The position numbers and the translations under genes were made by a program. From Cryptomeria japonica (lineage: Eukaryota; Streptophyta; Pinopsida; Cupressales; Cupressaceae), in the NCBI RefSeq assembly GCF_030272615.1, contig NC_081410.1, positions 507,927,942 through 507,991,941 on the forward strand: a DNA stretch of 64,000 bases, in the 5' to 3' direction. Every line of letters starts with the position of its first letter. The stretch's first letter is position 1. Positions 46,865 to 58,220 of this stretch are shown here, piece by piece. A model generated the notes under the pieces. That model did not search any database, had not been told where the DNA came from, and saw nothing but the letters and a program-made list of their open reading frames with translations.

Positions 46865-46928
46865 AGCATTATTTAATCTAGGTTAAATTAGACATTTTTT
46901 GGTTTCTTGCAATTGGATGAATGTTGAT
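46865..46928 (+). pseudogene. LINE endonuclease, middle piece
   Basis: After the NA-3 duplication the LINE resumes with EHYLI, a stop, VKLD, a one-base frame slip, and FLVSCNWMNV. This is the endonuclease stretch that normally precedes the SDH box. The last five bases, TTGAT, are the target site of the next insertion. Confidence 0.85.
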
Positions 46929-47690
46929 TATATATGGTGAAAAAAATAATGATGATGAACTATTACAAAACCACAAAGATCCAACCATAAGATAAACCCT
47001 AGTTCTACAACAAAAGCATTCACCATACATCAATGAAGAAACTTAAGAACATGCAAATCAACAAAATGAAACATTAATACCATTCATATGCCAAGTAGGG
47101 TTTCATCTGCATTTTCTGCTAACTCCATTGATCTTGTTTGATATATTTGCTCTCATATTCTTGTATTGTGCACAAGAGATCAACAAATAATAGATTGTGG
47201 TTGTCAAGTTGCTTGATTGCATAAATATTGCTGGATTAGGTTAGGATTGTGAAAGGATAAATGAATCCTATTATATAGAAGACACTTTAGAAAATAGAGG
47301 GATAAGATTAAGCAGTGAAAGAAAGAAATGTTCAGCTAGATTAAAGAGTAGGTAAAATAAATAACAAAATATGAAGGGGTAGGTAGAGGAAAATTAAGAG
47401 ATAAATGAGGGGTGTCATAAAGGGAAAAAGATAATTAATTAATTAAATAAATAAAAATTCATTTAATTAATAGAGGAAGTGAGACCAATTAAATAAATAA
47501 AATATTTATTTAATTTAGGTAAAAGATAATTTAAATAAATAAAAATATTTATTTAAATAAGGAAAGGCTAGAAGAGGATTGATTAATTAATTGAAAAAAA
47601 TATATATGGAATTAATAGAATGCTAAGGATAAAATAATTAAATAAATAAATATTTATTTAATTAAGCTATTACAAATTTAGGTGTCTACA
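46929..47690 (-). mobile_element. solo LTR, TGTAGACACC family, minus strand
   Basis: 762 bases, minus-strand start TGTAGACACCTAAATTTG, end TTTCACCATATATA. Flanks are TTGAT and TTGAC. Removing it and one flank makes the LINE protein read CNWMNVDNLSLNSFPK without a gap, which fixes the boundaries. It is rich in TTAATTAAATAAATA repeats at the start, as in the LTR at 2128. The ends TG...TA are not the usual TG...CA. Confidence 0.85.
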
Positions 47691-49768
47691 TTGACAATTT
47701 ATCTCTTAATTCTTTCCCAAAACTACATCGAACTATAATTCTATATCATCCTATCCTAGAAAGATGCTTCAAATAAAGACCCCTTTCCTTTTAGGTATGA
47801 GGTTATGTGGACTCAACATCCAAAATTTAGAGATTTGATGGGGCAATGGTGGAACACTCAAGTGGATGGGACCCTTATATTCTGAGTGGTGCAAAAGTTA
47901 AAGTTGCTTAGAGATTGGGTGAAAGGGTGGAACGAATCCTCTTTTGGAAATATCTTTGACCACAAGAATATTTTTACTTCAAAATTGAAATCAATCCAAG
48001 AAAAATTTGAGAGGGGTTAAGCTAAACAAGAAGACATCTTAGAAGAGAAATCCCTAAGAGATCAATGAGTTAGATTGAATAAATAGGAAGAAGTTTTTTG
48101 GAAATAAAAATCTTATGTTCAGTGGCTTATTGAGGGTGACAAGAACACTAAATTCTTTTATTAGTTAGCTATGAAACATAGGAGTAGAAAAAATATAAGA
48201 CACCTTCAAACAAAGGATGGATCCCTTATTGAGGATGATGTTGAGATAGCTAGGATGACAATGTATTTTTTTGAGAATCAACATAGCAATGGATAGAACA
48301 ATCTTAGAGACTCAAATGTTATGTTGGAGGTTATACCTGAGGTGATAATAGATTTGAACTTGAATCATCCTACATCTAGATTCTAATTTCAGGAAGTCGG
48401 GGATACACATTTCTCCTTTGGAGCCTACAAAGCTTCGGGCCTTGATGGGTTTCCCCTAATGTTATTTTAGGAATTATAGGATATTCTAGTGATGGATGTT
48501 TTCAATGTTGCTAAAGACTTCTTCACAATGGGTAAACTCCTCAAACAGGTTATCTCAACTTTCATAGCTTTGATTCCTAAATGTGATGTTTTTGTTTCTT
48601 TAAAGGATTTTAAATAGGCACATTAGCCTTTGCAATACCTTGTATATAATTATATCTAAGGTTATGGTTAATAGACTCAAAATTGTGCTAGTTAAGATGA
48701 TTTTAGAAAATAAAAAGGCTTTGTTAAAGGTAGACACGTCTTGGATGCTTTATTTACTACACATGAATTAGCTCATTCTATGGAATACAACAACTAACCT
48801 GGTATGGCCCTTAAGCTTGATATCTCTAAAGCATATGACAAAGTCTCATGGAACTTCCTCTTTAAAGTGATAAGAAAATTTGGGTTTAAAGAAAAATTTC
48901 TAGGGATGATGGTTGAATTTGTCACCTCTCCTATGATCTTGGTTCTCATTAATGGTTCACCAAAAGGATACTTCTCCTATAGTAGAGGGATTGATCAAGG
49001 TGATATCCTATCCACATACCTATTTATCATTATTGTTGAAGCCTTGGGGAGAAATATTTAGAGATATATAGATTTATGTAGGCTAAAAGGTATGAAAGCT
49101 ACTTCTCATTTGACCCCTATTTCCCACCAGCAGTTTGTTGACAACACTATAATTATTGAGGGAATTATCAAGCTAAAGGTTGGAAAGAGATCTTGGATAA
49201 TTATGCTAAGTTGTCAGTTCAACATATTAATTATATCAAGAGTAAAATATATATTTTTACTTGCCCTACAAGCTAAAATTACTAGAATTTTGGGTTGTAG
49301 TACTACCTCCTTCCCTGATTCCTATCTTGGTATTCCCTTTATCTCATAAAACCCTCCTATAAACTTCTAGAATGAAATTATTGAGATATTTTAGATAAAG
49401 CTCGTAGGATGGAAAGAGAAACTTTTAAGCCTTTCTAGTCAAGTGCAAATGGTTAAATCTTGCTTGCAAAATATCCCAGTTTACTATCTCTCCCTATTCA
49501 AAATTCTTGGTGGTGTTGTAGATATACTTGAAAAAATTCAAAGAAGGTTTCTATGGATAGGTATAGAAGAAAAGACTTGCATATCCTTGGTGGCTTGGGA
49601 TAGAGTGTGTAAACCGAAAAGGTCAGGTGCACTGGGAATAAGGAAAATTACACCTTTTACAAAGCTCTTTTCACAAAAAATTGAAAGACAAATAATTGAA
49701 GGGGAAAAAGATGGTTATAATATTTTGGACCAAATACCTCAACAATGCCCCTAGTAACAAGTTGATAT
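47691..49768 (+). pseudogene. LINE endonuclease end and reverse transcriptase
   Basis: Reads DNLSLNSFPKLHRT to the end of the endonuclease, then DWVKGWNESSFGNIFDHKN, a linker, and RT blocks: GDKNTKFFY, YKASGLDGFPLMLF, LDISKAYDKVSWNFLFKVIR, SPKGYFSYSRGIDQGDILST and YLFIIIVEALGR. The catalytic FADD box reads FVDN (49134-49145). Later come SYLGIPFIS, MVKSCLQNIPVYYLSLFKI and RRFLWIG. Many stops. This is a plant L1-type LINE enzyme that would prime on nicked chromosomal DNA; it is dead here. Confidence 0.9.
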
Positions 49769-50792
49769 TGTAGACACCTAAAAATGTCTCATCAATCATG
49801 CACTAATTATTCATCTTATTAATTAAATAATTATTTAATTAAACCAATTAAATTATTCTAAATTAATTTTAATCATCATTTTATCTTTTCTAATTATTCT
49901 ATTCCTCCTCTAATCACCTAATCAATTAATCCCCTTTCTTACATTAACTAAATATTTATTATTTAATTAATTTTGATTTAATTCCTTTAATTATATAATC
50001 TTTATTATTTAATTATATTCAATTTCTAGATGGTTAAATAATTTTATTAAATAATTTAATTAGCTAACCCAATCTTTTTCAAATTAAAATTTCAAATTCT
50101 CCCAAAAGCTAATTTCATCAAATTTCAAATTCTTCCAAATGCTAATTTCATCAAATTTCAATTAGTTACATGTGCATTTCACGTTTTGAAAATCTAAATT
50201 CAAATTGAAATAAAAATGAAACATGAATTTCATTTCAAATTCCTACAACACATGTTCTAATTCTAACTCGCAATCAATTCAGTCAATTGGGCAATCTATT
50301 CAGTCATCTCCCTAGTTAACTCAGTTAACTCCTCAATCACCTTTTTGGAATAGAACAATATAATTAGTTCACTAATCAATCAATCTAGTCAACTCATCAA
50401 TCAAATAAGTTCAACTCTCAATCAATCTCAACCATTGATCAATTCTATTCCAGGAATGAATCCTAACAATCAATTCTCATCCTCCAAAATCTATAAAGTC
50501 AACCCATTTGTCCTCAATTTTCCTTAACCACAATCTTTAGAATTATTGTGCCATCCTTATGCAGGTACTCTAACGCAACACTAAGATCCATACCAAAACA
50601 ATGGTCAAGAAGAGAAATGGAAGCTATGATTCAAATCAGTAGAGGGAGTTTTCATTAGATTGTTATTCATTCTATTGATTTTGATTCTATTTCATTGTTA
50701 TTTATTGGGTTTTCTTAATTAGAATTGATTTCTAGTGGTTAATTCATATACTCTAATTAATTATGTATAAAAATCCTATAAAATAGTTATAT
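49769..50792 (+). mobile_element. solo LTR, TGTAGACACC family, plus strand
   Basis: 1024 bases from TGTAGACACCTAAAAATG to ATAGTTATA(T), with GATAT on both sides (49764-49768 and 50793-50797; TGATAT is also possible). The LINE reads DI across it into DFPSDSCIWNNILKIKN. The first 300 bases are the AT-rich TTAATTAAAT block. The 3' part has the LTR-like CTATAAAGTCAACCC and no ORF. Confidence 0.85.
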
Positions 50793-51665
50793 GATATTGA
50801 CTTCCCTTCAGATTCTTGCATTTGGAATAATATTCTTAAAATCAAGAATGTTCTGATGAAGGGATGAAAGAGGATTGCCAGTGATGTAAGATGTACTCGA
50901 TTTTGGGATGACCTATGGTTCAAGGATAAATCCTTGTCTAATACAAACTTATTCAATTTGATTAAAAAATTCCTCAATGAAAAAAATGGTATTATGTTAC
51001 AAGGTTACCTTTCCTGGTAGGATGGTCAAGGGAGATGGAAAAACATTAAGGACCAGATAGGGGATAGAGATGGAATTCCAAATTTTGATAGGTTAAATAT
51101 GGGAGAGGATGTTACGTTACTGAATTTATTTCTAGGGAATTTATCCTTAGACTTTTCTCCTTTTAGGGAAGATGTTTAGATTTGGAAATTTTAGCTCTTG
51201 GGGTTTCTCTGTCAAATCATCTTATAGGGCGATAGAGGATGCAACTAGTGAGCATTTTAACTCGAATAACATCTAAGTAAACAACCTTATCCCCAAATAT
51301 TAATTTCTTTTGGTGGGTAATAACTCATAATAATATATTGACCATTGATAATATGAATAAGAGGGAATTCTATTTTCTTAATAGATGCATCCTTTGTTGC
51401 AGATTTGGATAGTATTGATCATATTTTCTTTTACTACCATTATGCTTGTGAGGTGTGGTCAGAATTTTTTGTTGTCCTTCTGATCTCCTAGCCCTTAATT
51501 GAGCATACAAGACATTTTATGGAGTATTAAGGTCAACATCCTTTTGGCCATCCTAGTATCAAAAGCTTATGGTCTCAAATCCCTTCTTTTATGGTCTAGA
51601 ATCTATGGGAGAAACAAAATAATAGAATTTTAATGGAAGAGGCAAGAAATAGAAATATGTTGTTC
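50793..51665 (+). pseudogene. LINE C-terminal domain (zf-RVT type)
   Basis: Reads DFPSDSCIWNNILKIKNVLM, then RIASDVRCTRFWDDLWFKDK. Later come INFFWWVITHNNILTIDNMN and KREFYFLNRCILC, the zinc-binding tail domain of plant LINEs, then WEKQNNRILMEEARNRNM. Stops and frame slips are frequent. The LINE 3' end is placed just before TGTAGCATCC at 51674. I see no clear poly(A) tail. Confidence 0.85.
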
Positions 51666-51673
51666 CATACTAT

Positions 51674-52640
51674 TGTAGCATCCTAAATTGTACTCCCTTA
51701 TAATTTAGTCCACATTTTGGGCCCTCACCTTAGTGTTCATTCCCCATTGCTTAATTAAGACCTAATTATATGCTTGCATCATAGAAATATGGCCTTATTT
51801 TCACTTTATACATCACATGGCCCCTTAGTCTAGCCCTAAAATAGGGTAGGGCCAAGGCATGGCACTTTGGTCCTCATAGGACTAGGGCACCATGCTCTAG
51901 TCCTCTTTATTTGGGCCCCAGTTTTAACCCTTTTGGCATTATCAAATTTGAGCAGGAAATGTCCCTTCGTGTCGACTTGTCAAAAAATAAGCATGTTTTT
52001 TGATAGACAAGTATATTAGGAGGCTTTCCCCTCTCATTTGAGGATCATGATATAATGACAACAAGGCAAGGATAGAAGGGTGCAATTATAATCATCAAGC
52101 ATTGAAGTATTTGTCATCAAGCATTTCTAGAGGTCTTCAAGGCTGCAATCGTTATTCATCAATTGTGGAGCAACATTATATCATTCATATGCAAGAATGT
52201 GTGTGTGATTAATAAATTTTCATGTTCATGCCATTTCATGCAACATATGTGATTACATTCAAGAAGCTAAGCATCATTATTAATCATTGCAAATCTGAGG
52301 TATATCCTTTCATTATTTATTTTAGTATTTGCAATATTTCAATGAAGGTTATTTCCTAAATCGGGATTTGACTTATGCAAGCCCCTATTACCAACCTATT
52401 TCCCTTTCTTTCTATGTGTAGAAAACAAGTACGGATCCATTATCTTTATAATTGAAATTATTTATAGAGACAAATCAACCCCTTTTGGTGTGCAAAAAGT
52501 TTGGGGGACTAGAGAAATGGGCACTCTAGTCCTGACATTTTTCAAGCTTTTTGAAGGATCAAATTTGAATCTTCTTATAATTCTCGGATCCATGTGTGTA
52601 TCTTAGTCTCGCATCTGTAGTTCACTTTTTCTGTGTTTTT
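51674..52640 (+). mobile_element. LTR-like sequence, gypsy style (right end uncertain)
   Basis: Starts TGTAGCATCCTAAATTGTAC right at the LINE tail. It has LTR-like composition, repeated CTAGTCCT/ACTAGGG pieces and no ORF. No second LTR is seen in the window, so it could be the 5' LTR of a decayed element running to about 55130, or a solo LTR. Confidence 0.5.
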
Positions 52641-52971
52641 ATCTTCATTTTCAGCACTTTACCCTAATTTCAGCAATTCAACTCACAAAAGATGTTAAAC
52701 AAATTCATCCCTTTAATATAATTAGTATTCAGTCCTAATCCTTGTTGGTTTAGGACTGAATCTATTTTATTCTAACCCTCTTTTGAATGTAATAGGTCCC
52801 TAAGAAAAAATTAGCAATTTTCATCCTTGTTGTGGTGGAAACCCTAATTTTTCATCCATTACATTTTGGTGAAATCGACTCCTTACACCATAATTTTTGA
52901 TATATGTTCTCAGATTTGAATTCTTTAGGCATTTAAAATTCAAATTTTCATTTACAAGTTCATTTTTAATT

Positions 52972-53650
52972 AAATTTAAAAAATTAAGAGGTTAATTTCA
53001 CAAAAAATCATAATTTTTAAATTTAAAATTGAGCTTGTGGGTTCCTTAATTTGGGTTAATTATTTTAGACCTCGTTGTTTTCAAATTTCAATTTCCAATT
53101 AAATTTAAAAAATTAAGAGGTTAATTTAACAAAAAACCCTAATTTTAAAATTTAAAATTGAGCTTGTGGGTTACTTAATTTGGGTTAATTATTTTAGATC
53201 TGGGTGTTTTCAAATTTAAAATTCAATTTTTCATTTACAATTTAAATTTACAAGTTTAATTTCCAATTAAATTTAAAAAATTAAGAGGTTAATTTGATTA
53301 AAAAAACCCAAATTTTAAAATTTAAAATTGAGCTTGTGGGTTGCTTAATTTGGATTAATTATTTTAGATCTGAGTGTTTTCAAATTTCAAATTCAATATT
53401 TTATTTATAAGTTTATTTTCAATTAAATTTTAAAAATTTAGAGGTTTCACAAAAAAAACCCTAATTTTTAAATTTAAAATTGAATTTATGGGTTGTCAAA
53501 ATTTGGATCAATAATTTTCAAGGTCTAATTTGGGGATATTTAATTATCAAATTTGCACTCATAGATCTTATTTTAATTAAAATACATAAATTAAGAGGTT
53601 TAACTCATAAAAACCCTAATTTATTAATTTGATTTTGGGTTGCATAAATT
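52972..53650. repeat. five degenerate tandem repeats of about 130-170 bp
   Basis: Units start at 52972, 53101, 53269, 53425 and about 53577 with AAATTTAAAAAATTAAGAGG. They continue through ACCCTAATTTT, AAATTGAGCTTGTGGGTT and TTTGGGTTAATTATTTTAGA. Later units are more diverged. The array lies between the LTR-like sequence and the ORF remnants, where a gypsy leader would be. Confidence 0.9.
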
Positions 53651-53836
53651 TTTCCAAATTCACAAATCAAATTGCTTAATTAATTGGTTAATCAATCACT
53701 TTTACAAAATTTTGCTTTTTTTAAACACAAATTTCAAATTTGAAATTCAAAATTTTTCTCATTTATTCAATTTTCCATGCATATATTGAGTGAACATTAC
53801 AACACCTATGAGTTTCTTGTTTGATCATAAGAGTAC

Positions 53837-55130
53837 ATGGAGTTCTTATCTTATTTTTCTAATTCAATTTCAAGTTACATTAAAGATGTTCATAGTGTTC
53901 CCTTTCATGCATATGATGATAACTTAGTTCTTCCTTTCATTCATAGCTATGATATACACCCTCCCAAAATTGATCTCATTAATCAACGCACATTTGTGCA
54001 AATAGGGAATATGGACACTTCTTTCAAAGATCTCCCCCCTAAAGATGAATCTTTGTAGAATAATGTTCATCCTTCTCCTAAAATGCACTTCCCTCATAAG
54101 GATGATATTGTGGCTACTTTTCCTTGCAATACCATACCTCCTTTTCATGATCTCCCCCCTAAAGATGAAGCATTAATGACATATGATAGTCCCTTTCCTA
54201 ATGTTTGTCTTAATGAAAAAGATACATTTGAGGAAGAGGATGATCCTATTTCCCATCATTATAATGTTTCCAAATGCTCTCTCTCCCAAAAATTAAAGGC
54301 CCAGCAAAGATAAAAAGCAATGCCATTCATATCGACAACTCTAAGATTGTTCCTAATTATCATGCAGTTCCTTACACATATAATAATGAGGTGTTTTATT
54401 TGGAAACTAATGAGAACATGTGAACTGAAGAACAATATGGTTTGTTAGTTCTTACAATCCTCTCAACAATTCAAATAAATACACCATCTCCTACTAAAGA
54501 ATTTCCTAAAGACAAACTCTTGGAGGATGATTGGGGGTCATTAGATTTCACACCATCTTTTCGTAGAAAATCTAGGATGACTCAATTTGATACTCAAAAC
54601 TTTTATCCCAATACATGTCTAGAAATTGATTGGGCCTCTTTAAATTTAAATCCAATTCCACCTAAGAGTGAACCCTCTCTTGATTCTACACATGGATGCA
54701 ATGGACAAGTTTCACGATGTGTGCAACAAAGTCTTGAAAGTCATGAGAAATCACACTTTACTAATGAAAAGCTAGGTTTCCAACCTCTTCGTTCGTCAAC
54801 ATCCCCTCCTTCATTGGCTAATGAATCCACATTTTCTCATCCCGGTATGATATTACAACAAGAAAAAAAAAATTCCGATCTTCTTCATGCCAATTTGATC
54901 TCTCTTCTTTAAGGAAACGTAGACAACATCTTGAAAATTGTTCTTTTTTCAAGTATCATCAAATTATTGGCCATTCTAAAATAAAAATACAACATTATAT
55001 TTATTTAGGGATCATAAAAGTAACATGTGACAATGAATGGCATATTTCTCATAATCATTTCAAATAACATTCAAGTTCCTATTACGATGCTCCTCACTAT
55101 GTGGCATTGTTAGCCTACCTATTGGGGGCT
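53837..55130 (+). pseudogene. unidentified, decayed ORF series downstream of the LTR-like region
   Basis: Plus-strand pieces: MEFLSYFSNSISSYIKDVHS and FKDLPPKDESL (53837-54058), FHDLPPKDEALMTYDSPFPN (to 54313), and DDWGSLDFTPSFRRKSRMTQ with LEIDWASLNLNPIPPKSEPS (54442-54912). From about 54910 another frame reads FFKYHQIIGHSKIKIQHYIY. The phrase DLPPKDE occurs twice, an internal repeat. No gag, protease or RT motif is recognisable. It may be an extra ORF of a gypsy-type or non-autonomous element. Confidence 0.45.
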
Positions 55131-55279
55131 CATTGTCATTCATGGTGGTACAATTTTAGGTGTAATAATAATTAGTGAGAAATATAATAGTCTATTTTTT
55201 CTTGTCTCTATACTTGGAGGGAAAGAATATTATCTTTCCTCTTTCTAAGGTTTCACTATTTCCTTTATGGATTGGATTC

Positions 55280-55565
55280 TTCATAACTTTATGTCCTTTC
55301 TTGCATAGAATTATCCTTCATGCGAATACATGTGTGTTCCTTGGTTAGGACCTATTCCTTGTTTGAAATGGTACGTACCTTACAAATAATTTCTCCTTAG
55401 AGGAGTTTGTGATACTTCCTCTTTCACTTTCTATTTGAAGATTGCCTCTTATTTTGTGTTGCATTTTTCATAACTTGATGTCCTATCTTGCATAGAATTA
55501 TCCTTCATGTGATTACATGTGTGTCCCTTGTTAGGACCTATTCTTTGTTTTAAATGGTATGTCTC
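55280..55565. repeat. two-copy tandem repeat, period about 187 bp
   Basis: TTCATAACTTTATGTCC...TTGCATAGAATTATCCTTCA from 55280 recurs from 55467 with a few changes (about 98 bases clearly alike). Confidence 0.85.
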
Positions 55566-56061
55566 TTATGAATAATCTCTCTTTGGAAGTTGTGCATGTT
55601 GTTGTTGTTTGATATGGTTGTTCATTACTGTTGCTAGGATATGTTGTTGTCATTGATGTCAACATATTCCCGTGCTTTACTCTAGTGAGTTTGGGAAGAT
55701 CTTCTGATTTGGTTCTGTAGTTTGGTTATGTTGATCACCACTTTGCAGAATCCATTTTTTCCTCTACTATATTCTAGTGTGATTAGATCTTGTGTTGAGG
55801 TTTTAGGATATTGTTTGGGATGATCTTGTGTATATTTATTTCAAATGGTTCATGATTTGGTGGCCTGCAAGTTATCTTTCTTTGTTGAAGTTGTTGATTG
55901 GTTGTGTTCTTGAACTTTTTGATGTTGACCGATGAAGATTTGATAAGTGGTGTTTGTGTAGCTATTGGTGATGATTCTAACATTCTTTTTGGTGTTTCCT
56001 AGTCATGTCTTATTTGTTTTGGTGATCTGCAATGATCATTGTGCAAGTTTTTGGTGGTTTT
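55566..56061. other. unassigned DNA left of NA-4
   Basis: T- and G-rich on the plus strand, no ORF of note. GTTGTTGTCATTGATGTCAA (about 55652) resembles the start region of NA LTRs, so an older LTR fragment is possible. Confidence 0.35.
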
Positions 56062-56967
56062 TATTGGTAATTGACACTCATTCGGGTTATAAGTGTTGTC
56101 ATTGTTGGCAACACACTTCATGGGAGATCCGGAAATCAAGGTAACCAACATTCACTACACTGGCATTCAAGGAATTGGAAAACTTGGAATCAGTATTCTA
56201 AGGCCGACATACGAGATTGATCTGACAAGCATAGAAGCGACAACGCTCATATTGTTTTATGTTTATGTTTTATTTGGGCCGACATGTGTCTTATCTTTTT
56301 TGATATGTTTTTAATCCGACATAAGACATTTGTGTTCATTCATGTAAATGGGTATATAAGTCAGTCCAGGTTAGGTCATTTTGGATGAAGTGGATATATG
56401 GGAGATATAACAGATAGGTGATGTGAAAGGTTTTGTGATGTTATCTTGATCGATAGAATGCGAATGTAAAGATCTGCAATCGGTGTTGATTATTGGTCTA
56501 AAGGATTGGGAAACAATCTACGATACCAGTAAGGGAGGTTACAGTATAACTGGTATAGATAGTGCTTTAACTAGAACTCATCCAACATAGAAAATGCACA
56601 TTCTGAGTTCAATTTATTTGTTATCAAGTATTTGGATCTGTAGTCAGTGAGGCTCCTTTTGTGATGAGCAGTGTGCTCTAGGGACTGTCTTCCTACATGT
56701 GTAGGCCCCTCTTGTAATATTTATTCATTTGGTCAGTGGATATATATTGTGGGTCACCAATTCCAATGTCGTTTTTCCTCTTTGAGGTTGTCCATGTATA
56801 AATATTTGTGTTATGGTGTTGATTCATGTGGTTGCATTAATATTACTTGTTGTTACATTCTTTTATGCAACCTGGTTAATAAGTGGATTTGTTAATAAGG
56901 TTAAAATTACTTTAACAGACAAAACACTGATTCACCCCCCCCCTCTCAGTGGTATTGGATTCCAAGA
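56062..56967 (+). repeat. NA-4 5' LTR
   Basis: 906 bases. It includes GTGGGTCACCAATTCCAATG, GTTTTTCCTCTTTGAGG, TGTGTTATGGTGTTG and ACTGATTCACCCCCCCCCTC. The first base pair TG and the final CA are each altered (TA, GA). Confidence 0.85.
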
Positions 56968-56982
56968 ATTGGTATCAGAGCC
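56968..56982 (+). promoter_or_regulatory. NA-4 primer binding site
   Basis: ATTGGTATCAGAGCC, a perfect initiator-Met type core. Confidence 0.9.
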
Positions 56983-57035
56983 TTGTGCATCAGAATAAGT
57001 CTAACAACTTGAGGAAGATCCTAAATCCAGAATCC

Positions 57036-58172
57036 ATGGAGATGAGTCTATAGAAGGAACTTGAAGTAGCACTTGAGGACTATGATGCTAAAAGTTTGAA
57101 GAACTTGAAGCTGCAAGATGAGTTGAATTGTACAAAGGAATTCATTCTTACCCTGTGGGAGAGGTTATCATCTGCTCAAGCTAAAAGGAAGGAACTTTTA
57201 CAAAATCCGGATGATGAAGAGATGAATGTCCTTAAGGAATTATGTCAAAAGATGAGTCAGGAAAATGGTGTCATGAAGAATGAAATGAAAGCCATGACTA
57301 TGAGGATGTCCAAGGAGATTGAAGATCAAAAGAAGAAAGAGGAAAATATTGCTTTTTAACTAAAAGATAGATCTGAGGAACGAACTAGGTTGGTGCATGA
57401 GAATGATGTGTTTTGAACTGAGTTGGTGCAATCATAAATCAATGAGAAAGTGTTGCAAAGAATGATGTCAATCCTACGAAGTGATCTTGATGCTGTAAAT
57501 GAATACAAGGAAAATTTCAGGGTTAGTTCTACAAGGCTTGATGAATTATTGAAGGATCAAAGAGACATTGGAGACACTAGAGGTCTTGGATTTGAGAATT
57601 GAGAAAGCTCTGGTACTGCAAATTAGGGGAATCCACCAAACAACCAAAATCATAAATCACTGGTAAGGAAACCCAATGCAAATAAATTTAATGGTAGATG
57701 CTTTGTTTGTAATAAGTTTGGTCATAGAGAAAGTCAATGCAAAAATAGAGCAAATCAGAATAATAATGTTGTTTTGGGTCAGTGTTCAAAGTGTAATAAG
57801 TATGGTCATAGGACAAAAGATTGGAGAATGAATGTGATATTTCATGCATGTGTAAAGTTTGGACATATGGCTAACCAATGAAGGTCGAAGAATGGTCAAG
57901 GACTCAACAAGGAAATGCAGAAGAACAATGTTACTTGCTATGCATGCAACAAAATAGGACATATTGCCAAATATTTAAGAAGGAAGAATACACCGGAAGG
58001 GAATGACACATCAAATGAGAAAGGAAAGAAAATGGTTGATGAGATTCGATAGGCTCATGCTAAACAGTGGACTAGGAAGCCTAAAGATCAATCGGAAGAG
58101 GTAAATTCTCTTGTTACTCAACCAATAGAGCAAAATGTTCCTGCACTGGCAGGAAAATTATCCATTATCTAA
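57036..58172 (+). pseudogene. NA-4 ORF1: gag-like coiled coil and zinc knuckles, about eight stops
   Basis: Starts MEMSL at 57036 and keeps one frame to TAA 58170-58172 (379 codons). Coiled coil: LEVALEDYDAKSLKNLKLQD, LWERLSSAQAKRKELLQN, NEMKAMTMRMSKEIEDQKKK. Then DELLKDQRDIGDTRGLGFEN and knuckles CFVCNKFGHRESQC, CSKCNKYGHRTKDW (last Cys lost), a third with its last Cys position now TGA (GHMANQ then stop), and CYACNKIGHIAKYL (last Cys lost). Stops include TAG 57051 and TAA 57357, but no frameshift. A gag-type RNA-binding role is likely by architecture. Confidence 0.88.
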
Positions 58173-58220
58173 GGCTTTAGCCTTAGGGCGAGGCAAATTA
58201 ACAAAAGATCTTGCATTTCC

